Origin: Bimuria novae-zelandiae CBS 107.79
Taxonomy: Eukaryota; Ascomycota; Dothideomycetes; Pleosporales; Didymosphaeriaceae
Length of the DNA: 64,000 bases
Direction of reading: 5' to 3'
Assembly (NCBI GenBank): GCA_010015655.1
Contig: ML976664.1
Span: 798,675 to 862,674, forward strand
Numbering within the stretch: position 1 is the first letter of the stretch; each line of letters opens with the position of its first letter. The translations under genes and the position numbers were made by a program. Below the pieces are notes generated by a model. That model searched no databases. It was not told the DNA's origin and saw only the letters and a list, made by a program, of their open reading frames with translations. This document shows positions 56,259-64,000 of this stretch, one piece after another.

Positions 56259-57600
56259 CTACAACCCCATCCGGCGTATCATCTCCCGAGACTCGTTCTC
56301 CGGAAGCTCGTTACCGTCAACCGTGATGCGTCCCTCCTCGACCTGGACAAGATCAGGCTTGACCGAACCATCGTGCAGGTACTTCAAGAACGATATCAGG
56401 CTGTTTTCGAAGTCGACGTACGAATGGCGTTCTTGGGCGCGCTCCATTGCTTGAACAAAAGAGGCTGCATTGGATGAAGGTAGAAGCTGAGATAATTAGC
56501 TGGTGCCGTTAGTCGCTAATAAGGCAAAATATTCACCTCGTCAACATATCGCTGCTTGACTTCGGTCCAGCCAGCTAGTTGCTCGTGAGGGCGGCCTTCG
56601 CTGCAGAAAAGACTACGCATCGCCTCCACATCGCTGCCGTCATCTGGTCGGCGCGAGGTTCCGGGACAGCCGAATGCGAATATGGTATTGAAAGTGTCTT
56701 CTCCATACGCCCCGTTTAGTAGGTACTCTTCGATGACAGCGTGGACTAGATGTTTTCCCGGTAAGCGATGTTTCAGAATGCGTGCGATGTGGAATAGCTC
56801 ACACATGAATTGTCCAACAAGATCCATCCATCCATGGCTTGGCATCCAATCTCCAAATAGTGTTCTCGCCGCGGTGAGCTCCACAAAAAGTGATAGAAGG
56901 TCATGTAGGGTTGGGGTTCCTTCCAAATCGGTCACCCAACGCCTCTTCTCCTGGCGTTGGTCGATTGAGCAGGCAAGGTTGTGTCTGTTCTCGGCAAGTG
57001 CGCCGTCGGCAAGAGGAAATTCGCTAGAAGTGTCAAACGGTCGGCGAAGAGCCGGAGCATGTCCCGTGGATTGCCAGTATAGGCCGCGTTTTCGGTTCTG
57101 TGTCCTCAGCTCGTTGAGTGACTCGATGGTAGTCCAGGTCTGCTCATGATTCAGGCGATGGGTAAAAAGCAAAGAGAACTGGAGAAGGCGCGAACGAAAT
57201 GCAGCCTGGTTGTTCAGGCGACGGCCGCTGTGTTTGTGCTTCAAAAAGGTCCTCCATTCTTTGATCTAGGGTCAGCCACCGTAGAAAGATAAGCTTATGT
57301 CCGTGACTCACCCGAAGTCATTGTTACGAGCGCTGAGGGAAGGTCTGACTGGTGAGGGTTGGAGCTTGCTCGCCCTTCAAAGACGAGATCGGTAGCCTTG
57401 TAAGCCAGAAAGTCCATAATTGTAAGATCGACGTCGAATTGATTTTCCTCTTCGCCTTCCATGCGCCTTGTCAACGTGAGAAGACCGGCGAGGGGTTCAC
57501 CCTGGCTGTCGCGGTGGGCTTCGAGAACCTCAGCTAGCTCTTTCTCATGGTCAACCATGTCGACATCATCCGAGCGGTCCATGGCTATCGTGGTATACAA
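56259..57600 (-). CDS. Hypothetical protein, about 412 aa
   Basis: Three exons on the minus strand: 57,600-57,312, 57,258-56,537 and 56,486-56,259. Introns are 53 nt (GTGAGT..CAAAG) and 50 nt (GTGAAT..CTAAC..CTCAG); these choices keep one frame. The N-terminus is acidic (MDRSDDVDMVDHEKELAEVLEAH). The middle includes LLSLFVELTAARTLFGDWMPSHGWMDLVGQFMCEL and EEYLLNGAYGEDTFNTIFAFGCPG. The end is VQVEEGRITVDGNELPENESREMIRRMGL. There is no signal peptide or clear membrane helix. I recall similar hypothetical fungal proteins but no named domain. The first acceptor (CAAAG) is non-ideal, so that boundary is the weakest part. Confidence 0.7.
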
Positions 57601-58201
57601 TAGAAGGAAGCATCCAAGCAGAGGCCGGGCAAGGTGTAAGATGGGGTGAGCAGGCTAGGAGCAGCTGACTGGCACGACGGAAAGTCTTATAGCTTGCTCA
57701 ACCTTATCGAAGCCACCACACCTACCCGTTTGCCAGACGCTCCAGGCAAGTGCTAGCGCACAGAGCATGGTTTCCTCCAGGATCAGTAAGTGGGACTTTT
57801 TATTGAAAGCATGCGGAAGCGAGACAGATGCCCCTGGATGGCAGATCAAACTCACAGTGAACGAGAACAGCTGCTCGCATAGCAAGCCCCCCACTAGAGC
57901 GGCAGGGCCGCGCCCGCCCAACCGGAAATCAGCGCGAGCTAAACAAGAGATGGGCTTGTGTTGGCTATGGAGGCTGCTCGACAAGCTGTTGCACACGAAA
58001 GTCTATACCAGGCACCCACTTTGGGCGTGTCGTTCGTCGATGATCTAGCATGCACACGGTTAGCGGCCTGGAGGTGGAGCGGTTGTCATGCATGCACTCT
58101 CCCACCAACTTTCCCACCTCGCCGGCCCTCAGTGCCACCACTTCGCCGTCGCGTCGCGTGCCGGGCAACATGTGCTGCGGCCGCCTTCACATTGCGTGAT
58201 A
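57601..58201. promoter_or_regulatory. Divergent intergenic region before the J-domain gene
   Basis: 600 bp between the start codons of the 56,259-57,600 gene and the likely J-protein start at 58,202. An open frame extends the J-protein upstream to 58,088, but that part is His/Cys-rich and unlike a protein start. No TATA box is seen. Confidence 0.45.
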
Positions 58202-59104
58202 ATGCCCTCGCGAAAGCCTGCCTTAGTCTTCAGCTCCTATAGCGCCTTCCCTACCTTTAATCACCGCCCCACACCCGCGGGTTGCACGTCATGCCGGCCG
58301 ACCCTCTCATTCAACGCGCACCCACACGCGCGCTCCTACGCCCAGCATGTTCCGCCCAGGCACGCGCAGGGCCACGAGCCCGATTTGAGCTGGCCTGAGG
58401 CCGTGCATCCCCACAGGTCTCCGACACCTTACCAGATCCTCGACTGCAAACGCGGCCAGGCATACACGAAACACCGCTTCTACTCCCTCGTCAAGCTCTA
58501 CCACCCCGATCGCGCCGATGCCGCGTCTCCAGTAGCCCATCTGCCGCGTGCCATCCGCTTAGAGCGCTATCGGCTTCTCGTGGCCGCGCACACCATCCTC
58601 TCAGACGATGCGAAGCGGAGAAATTACGACGCCTTCGGACTGGGCTGGGCGGGCCACCACCAGACACCTAGCCATAGCCCACAGCACACATGGGCCTACG
58701 AGCAGCGGCAATGGAAGTACGATCCGCGCCACAATGCTACTTGGGAGGACTGGGAGCAATGGCACCAGCGGGAGAGCGGTGCCGAGCCTGCCCCGCGAGA
58801 CGTCTACATATCCAACTTCGCCTTCGTGTCTTTGATCTTCGCCATTGTCACATTAGGCGGCGTCATGCAAGGCACGCGAGCCAACATGTTTGGCTCTTCA
58901 GTCATGGAGCAGCGCGAGAGAATACACAAAGAAGCGTCACTGGAGCTCGCTCGCTCCAAGCGTGCCACTATGTCGGGCGACCGTAATGAACGTATAAGAA
59001 CTTTTCTTGAACACAGAGACGCCACCCTTGCCGGTGAGGAAGCTTACCAGCGGCTGCTGCCACCTACAGAAACCTGCACGCCTGACGCGGTCCGAAAACA
59101 TTGA
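58202..59104 (+). CDS. Membrane J-domain (DnaJ-like) protein
   Basis: I choose the Met at 58,202 (MPSRKPALVFSSYSAF), giving 300 aa; the frame is open from 58,088. The J domain starts at TPYQILDCKRGQAYTKHRFYSLVKLYHPDRAD, with HPD at residues 101-103, and ends at ILSDDAKRRNYDAFGLGW. A WxxW-rich stretch (WKYDPRHNATWEDWEQWHQ) and a membrane helix (ISNFAFVSLIFAIVTLGGVM) follow, then a basic helical tail. The first 60 residues are poor in acidic residues, so mitochondrial import is possible. J proteins stimulate Hsp70 ATPase. No intron is needed. Confidence 0.85.
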   Translation: MPSRKPALVFSSYSAFPTFNHRPTPAGCTSCRPTLSFNAHPHARSYAQHVPPRHAQGHEPDLSWPEAVHPHRSPTPYQILDCKRGQAYTKHRFYSLVKLYHPDRADAASPVAHLPRAIRLERYRLLVAAHTILSDDAKRRNYDAFGLGWAGHHQTPSHSPQHTWAYEQRQWKYDPRHNATWEDWEQWHQRESGAEPAPRDVYISNFAFVSLIFAIVTLGGVMQGTRANMFGSSVMEQRERIHKEASLELARSKRATMSGDRNERIRTFLEHRDATLAGEEAYQRLLPPTETCTPDAVRKH

Positions 59105-60317
59105 CAGCAACAGGTCTTGGTTCACGTGTGTGCACGCCGCATCATCTTTTAGGATGATCTTCTTACTGCATTGAAGCTTTGACCACATTCGGCGTTATTG
59201 GATTCGTTATCGGCAGTTCCTGTGTAAACTATAGCGGCAGGGTTTGCACATAGGGCATGGCTTTGACGGCGACATCCTGGCTTTCAATGCGCTCGGATAC
59301 CACATTACTTCAACGACAATGAATGACTTCACCATTGCGGAAACCTCTTCGTTTACGTTTCCACCTTTTCTGATGCATTCCTCCTGAAACACATCGAGGC
59401 TGGCCGTACAGGGCAAGTCTACGGCCGCATCTTCGCTACCAGCGCGAACACAGGCCGAACAGAAACCGCTGCCTGACACGCAGGCTCATGCAGGTCCACT
59501 CGGCAAGACATGACGAATCGCGATACATGGCATATCGCAGCGTGCAGCTTGCCTGCATACCCGATCCGCAGTCCACTGTCCGGCTCAGATCTGGGGCGTT
59601 CTTTCTCAATTGAATTCGGACAGCGCGTCCGTCGAACGTGAGTCAAACTCAAAACCAGCTGCAGAACCGACAGAATATTCGCAGGCTCAGGATAATAGCT
59701 CATCGACCTGCATCCATCACGCTGTCACATTCTGTACAACACAGGAAACCAAAGCATGGATCGCATGCTGTCCGATTGCTGATCCCTTACAAGCCAGCAA
59801 CACTCATTTCGTATGGTTCCGATGGGTAAAAGTTCCGTCCCTATACGTGCAGTCGATCGCTTCAAGAGTTGTAACACTTTTTGCAGCAGCAACTGTAAGC
59901 GAGACTTATATGCAAGGATCTTTACCAACTCCAGCACCACGAAACTATATCAAACATTCTATCCTTCACCATGGACTGTCACAATCCCACTCCTGAATCG
60001 AATTCCCGCTTCGGGTGTCTACCTGCATCAACGTCCCGCGGCCATCATTACCAACGGGGTTCGAAACTCAGAGCCGGGGTGTGGTGTGCAGACGGCAGAC
60101 ATGGAATTCTCGAAGAGGACTTCAATTACTCGGGCATCCTGCCCGCAAATTGTCGTACTGCGAATCCGGGTACGCGAGCCAATTAGCTCTATGTTCAAGT
60201 CTGCCGTTGGAGGGGCCTCCGAGTTCTGCGACGACCTGGGTGGGAGGTTAACTCTTGCAAAGCGGTGGCGCGTTTGCGTGCGTGGCACGGAAACGGGCCG
60301 TGACGGGAAGTTCTCCG
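59105..60317. other. Intergenic region, no gene supported
   Basis: Several overlapping frames of 60-205 codons occur on both strands, but none has a recognisable domain. The longest (59,813-60,430 plus) runs over the chitinase 3' end. I leave them out. Confidence 0.45.
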
Positions 60318-61110
60318 TCATTTTCTCTCACGCTGAAAAAAAAAGGCTTTCATGTGTGGAGTGCTGGCATGCAGGGGGCGCCACTTACATTGCTGACGAT
60401 ACTACCGGCGTCTTGCCTATCCCCGGATAGCTCCCACCACATCGCTCCGCCGAGGCCCTTCTGCTTGATCCACTGCGCCTTTTTCCTCGCCATGGCTAGC
60501 GTGTCGTAGCTCACCATCGTCCGCGTGTTGTTGTCGTAGGAGTAGCTGGCGCCCGCTTCCTCATCGACGTACTCTTGCGCGCCGGGGTGGGGCAGTGCTT
60601 TGTAGTCCCAGACGCCGTTCTCCCACGAACCTGGACCAGTACCGCTATACGATTTCCCAATACCATCCGTATTGGCGAAGGAGCGGCCATAGAGTGACAT
60701 TCCAAGGACGATCTTGTTCGCAGGAACGCCTTGTGCGACGTATACGTCGATGACGGATTGAGAGTTGAAAGGGGTGCAGGAGGGGCAGGAATGCGAGGGG
60801 AACAGGTTGGCTTGATGGCCAGAGGATGGATCCCAGCTCCCACTGTAGTCGTACGCCTTCCCACACATCAGTATCAGACATAAAAATGCGAATGAAAGGT
60901 CGTACCATCAAATTGATAAAATCAAGCGTCTGCGCCAGCGCCCTAAGCGGCATATTCTTATAATTCGCCTCCCCCGCAGGCGCCGCAATCGTCAGCACAA
61001 AATGCGGGCGCGTCCCCGTCTCGCCCTCGAGCTTGGTTGCGTACGCATCCATGGCCGCGCGGATCTCCTGCAGTAGCCATAACAGCTGCTGGCCCTGCTC
61101 GGGGTTCTGC

Positions 61111-61143
<33 letters not shown>

Positions 61144-62134
61144 CCGAGGTCCTTGATCAGCTTGACGCACGTGTCGGCGAACTTTTTGCGGCCTTGAGGT
61201 GTCGCGGCTGGCGCATCGAAGTGCTTCTGCTCGTGGGCGTAGGTCCAGCCGCCGATGGAGAGGAGCACTTTTAGGTTGCGGTTGGCTTTTTTGAGGAGGT
61301 AGAGTTGCTTGAGGTTGCCGTAGAGGTTGTTGCCGACGTCATTCCAGGAGTCGCCTTCGTAGTGTATTTGGATGTCTGGGGGAGGGGAGGTTAGTTGGAA
61401 TGCGGGGCTGGGGATGGTTGGCAGATGAAATCGGAGGCTTACCGGACCATTGGTCTGTGAGGACGACTTCGCCGTCAGGGCGATTGTCGCCGAAGGAGTA
61501 GAGGACGTGGGTTAGTTTGTCGGCGGGGATGTTTTGGGGGAAGTATTTGCGACCGTAGATGCCCTTGATTTAGTTAGAATGTAAGAGTTTACTGAGGCGT
61601 AGGGAGATATACCCAGTTGACGAAGTAGGCTACCGACCGATAGCCTTCGCCGCCGCCCATCATTGGTGATTGTAGGGGGGCTTTGGGGACAGTTGAAGAT
61701 ATTTTGGGAAGAGCGAATGCAACCTTTGAATTGGTTGCGAAAGCTTTGGATGTGGAAGTTTTGGTCGTTGAAGCTTTAGTCGTGGAGGCTTTAGTCGTAG
61801 AAGCTTTGGTTGTGGAAAGTTTGGCGAATGTGGTAGACGGAAGAGATCTTTTGGTGGATGTCTGCAGGCCTTGTTACTTATTGGAGAACGAAAACACATT
61901 CAAAGGTTCGCATTCATGTGATTATTAGCAAACAATGTGAGACTTCCAACTTACACTAGGATTACCAAAGGTTTTTGTCACACGAGGCGTCAATACAGCA
62001 GTAGTGACTTTCGTCGGACTACTCTTCGGAACGGCGATAGTAAAAGGGTCCTCTGCGAAATGCGAGACCTCGAATATAGTCAGTACGTAGCACAAGCTGA
62101 ACAGCAGGAAGTTATAATAGCGCATAGAGAGCAT
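60318..62134 (-). CDS. Secreted GH18 chitinase with Ser/Thr repeat linker
   Basis: Exons 62,134-61,955, 61,861-61,613, 61,563-61,443, 61,375-60,906, 60,856-60,389 and 60,332-60,318 give 500 aa. Introns are 93, 49, 67, 49 and 56 nt, all GT-AG. The N-terminus MLSMRYYNFLLFSLCYVLTIF is a signal peptide or anchor. A Ser/Thr/Lys linker with tandem ASTTK units follows (about 61,820-61,740). The catalytic domain starts at YRSVAYFVNWGIYGRKYFPQ and has the SIGGW strand and the DGIDIDWEYP motif, whose final Glu is the catalytic acid. It then passes through NLMAYDYSGSWD, the GMSLYGRSF stretch and GGAMWWELSGD. It hydrolyses chitin, likely in the wall or outside the cell. The last exon codes only RERK and is less certain; without it the frame stops a little later in intron sequence at 60,350. 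Confidence 0.9.
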
Positions 62135-62295
62135 CGACGTCGCGTGGTTTGCAAGCAAGGTCGTGGCGTAGCATTCAGCCACGCTACGTCACCGGCTATA
62201 TCGAGCAACAGCAGCACATCTCCACGAGAGATGCGGCGTATTGAGTGGATCGCCTCGTATCGTGCGCTCGGTGCAAATTGCCGCCCACTTGGCCT

Positions 62296-62560
62296 TCAAT
62301 GTTGAAATCCTAAACCACCAATCGCGAAGAGCGTTGTGGTACGTCGCTGCGGCTCTTTGACACGTAGAACAAATGGAAGCGATCTTCGTACCACCCAAGC
62401 ACGCAGCTGAGCGACCTGCTGCTGCAGCGTCGCCACCTGTCCGCCTATACTCTGACACCACAGACATGATTCGGGGTACGGCACTTGTACGTAGACGGCG
62501 GGTGTGAGGAGGAACAGGACGGTTGCAAGGAGGGCGCCGACGGCACGTGCACTCTAGAAA
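62296..62560 (-). CDS. Possible small secreted or anchored protein (partial model)
   Basis: The minus strand reads SARAVGALLATVLFLLTPAVYVQVP, a good hydrophobic signal-like segment, then YPESCLWCQSIGGQVATLQQQVAQLRAW and a basic tail ending GGLGFQH. A TTTCTAG acceptor with a CTGAC branch-like site lies just upstream at about 62,560, so a short first exon may exist further right (for example ending at a GTAAGT near 62,700). I could not join a start codon in frame, so treat it as tentative. Confidence 0.3.
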
Positions 62561-63131
62561 GAGCTCGAGTCAGTTGCTGGTCGTGCTTTCCATCTCGTGC
62601 TTTCCAGCTCAACGACAGTCGATCCATTGACTTCCCAACATCGCCACGCTCGAACTCACACGCGGCGCGTCTGTCCTTGAAATTGCGACATGCAGAGCAC
62701 TTACTGCTATTTGTCGAACCTACTCTGTACATTCCGCGAGTCCTTGCTCCCTTTAGTCCATCTTCTCGATCTATAGAGCGGTCAAAGTCGAATCGCCTCG
62801 CATGCGGTGCGCTCCTCTGAAGCAATCTCGCCACAGGGCGAAACGTGTAGAGTCGTGCAGGCGAGGAATGCCAGCAAAACCTCTATTCCGATTCCTTCTC
62901 ATCAGAATTGGCGTTGTCTCATCATGTTGTACCAGGATGGATAATACAGAGCATAAACTGACGAAATGAATGGTGCTGAATTCTACCCAGCTATTACGAC
63001 CGAAAAGCGCCTATTCGTCTGCCTTGCAGGGCTTGTCAGTTGCGGCAAGTTGCCCTGCGCAGTATCGAATGTCTCATTATAACGTTCAGCCCGATCGCAA
63101 ATCTCTGCAACCTGAGTCTCTCTCAAAAGCC
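62561..63131. other. Intergenic region, promoter of the STAND gene
   Basis: Frames on both strands at 62,445-62,834 overlap each other and lack domains. The last 300 bp before ATG 63,132 hold no clear TATA box. Confidence 0.4.
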
Positions 63132-64000
63132 ATGGAGCCTTTGGGCGCGGTTGCAAGCGTTATCACCTTACTTCAATTGATCCACAAAGTCACAATTCTA
63201 TGCTTGGATGCTCGCTCCCGTTTCAAAAATGCCACACCGGATCTTGTCCAACTCATTAACGGAGTCAAAGCTTTGCGCGGAATCCTGGAAGGGTTGCTGG
63301 ATCTAAACGTGCAAGACCAAACTCACTTGCGCCAATTGAAGGCTCTTGCGAGCTCCCATGGTCTACTGACAACGTATTCCACCGAGTTGGGGGATCTAGA
63401 GCGCTGGCTCCAGAAAGCCCTTCTGTCCAACGGCTCGACATTCGGGGCCTTGAAATGGACCCTGCAAGAGAAGGAAATCAATCGTCGACTACACCCGATC
63501 TCTCGACTCAAGAGCACGCTGCAGCTGGGCCTTTCTATCGACAATACTCAGCTTCAACTAGGCACTCACCTCGCGACCCTGTCATTGGCCCGGTCCGTTG
63601 AACAGAGGCATGAAGACCAACACCGCCGCACAATTCTCGACTGGCTCACTGCCCAATCACCACGCATCGGGACCAACGACCCACCAAATCCTGGAGATGG
63701 CTCAACTGGTAGCTGGTTTTTAAACGGAGCCACTTTTAAAGAGTGGACCTCTTCTCTGCAGTCGATTCTGTGGCTACATGGCATCCCCGGATCAGGCAAA
63801 TCTGTTCTGTGTGCTTCGATCGTGGAAACTCTCCTTCGACCAGGCTCTAGTGAGCGCTTACCGCTTGTCCTCCAGTTTTTCTTCGACTTCAATAATAGCG
63901 ACCGACAAGATGTTACAGCTCTCCTATGCTCGCTGATAGCACAGGTTCAAAATAAAAACGCTACAGCTTTACCGCCGCTTGGTTTGCTTCATGCGTCCTA
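63132..64000 (+). CDS. NACHT-type STAND (NLR-like) protein, N-terminal part
   Basis: From ATG 63,132 the frame is open to the end of the window (289 codons), so the gene is cut off. The start MEPLGAVASVITLLQLIHKV followed by an all-helical domain is the fungal STAND N-terminal (HeLo-like/PF17111-like) type. Then comes the family linker WFLNGATFKEWTSS and the P-loop WLHGIPGSGKSVLC, with the Walker A GIPGSGKS at residues 217-224. The LPLVLQFFFDFNNSDRQD block follows the P-loop, as in NACHT proteins. Such proteins act in self/non-self recognition and programmed cell death in fungi. The repeat domain at the C-terminus is outside the window. Confidence 0.85.
   Translation, partial: MEPLGAVASVITLLQLIHKVTILCLDARSRFKNATPDLVQLINGVKALRGILEGLLDLNVQDQTHLRQLKALASSHGLLTTYSTELGDLERWLQKALLSNGSTFGALKWTLQEKEINRRLHPISRLKSTLQLGLSIDNTQLQLGTHLATLSLARSVEQRHEDQHRRTILDWLTAQSPRIGTNDPPNPGDGSTGSWFLNGATFKEWTSSLQSILWLHGIPGSGKSVLCASIVETLLRPGSSERLPLVLQFFFDFNNSDRQDVTALLCSLIAQVQNKNATALPPLGLLHAS

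Noticed and set aside
59813..60430. 205-codon plus-strand frame
   Set aside because: It overlaps the chitinase 3' end in antisense and lacks any domain.

Overview
The window looks like nuclear DNA of a filamentous ascomycete, probably a Dothideomycete. The reasons are short GT-AG introns of mostly 42-70 nt with CTAAC or CTGAC-like branch sites, a standard Pezizomycotina gene set, fungal transposon families, and mutation typical of repeat-induced point mutation (RIP). In the transposon relics CpA/TpG is strongly depleted, TpA is in excess, and CAA, CAG and TGG codons have become TAA and TAG stops. The genome is bipartite here: AT-rich relic DNA fills about 1-21,100 and 23,480-32,500, and gene-dense balanced DNA fills 32,740-64,000.

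Left half. In order: a Ty3/gypsy chromovirus relic (1-3,480) with an antisense ORF relic; a second gypsy relic (5,022-7,110) with another antisense ORF relic; a full-length Ty1/copia element with both LTRs and a candidate TSD (8,021-13,283); a minus-strand gypsy relic (13,286-18,063) holding a younger solo LTR with TSD; a gypsy integrase fragment that ends at degenerate telomere-like repeats (19,588-20,290); and a broken DUF3435 (tyrosine-recombinase-like) gene. A small gene island (21,100-23,300) holds a hypothetical gene and a three-exon MICOS Mic26/Mic27-type gene. Next comes a pogo relic (23,341-26,665) split by a 1,440-bp Tc1-like element, then a young pogo-like transposon (26,822-29,406) with 96-bp TIRs and one short RIP tract, then a Tc1/mariner relic and an unidentified minus-strand relic.

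Right half. Recognisable genes are OCT1 (mitochondrial intermediate peptidase), an RMND1/Mrx10-type DUF155 protein, GAA1 (GPI transamidase), RBD2 (rhomboid), RPN9 (proteasome lid), nuo40/NDUFA9 (complex I), a 3'-5' exonuclease-domain gene, a membrane J-domain protein, a secreted GH18 chitinase and the start of a NACHT-type STAND protein. There are also orphan genes, a BTB pseudogene, a GST pseudogene, two intron-containing tRNA genes, a MITE and dispersed repeats. Four genes encode mitochondrial proteins, but nothing suggests a cluster; they look like ordinary dispersed housekeeping genes, some sharing short divergent promoters (GAA1/RBD2, RPN9/nuo40).

Main discovery. Two 180-bp elements that look identical base for base lie 17.6 kb apart, at 36,127-36,306 and 53,747-53,926. 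They have inverted ends TGTAAGCAG/CTGCTTACA and different 5-bp target duplications (GAATT, GTTCA). The left end carries a GTAAGC donor, and the last ACA joins the first G of the target duplication to make an ACAG acceptor. In the exonuclease gene the element behaves as a clean GT-AG intron. In the other gene it sits in antisense and breaks a 421-codon frame. This is a recently active introner: a cut-and-paste-like element that makes introns.
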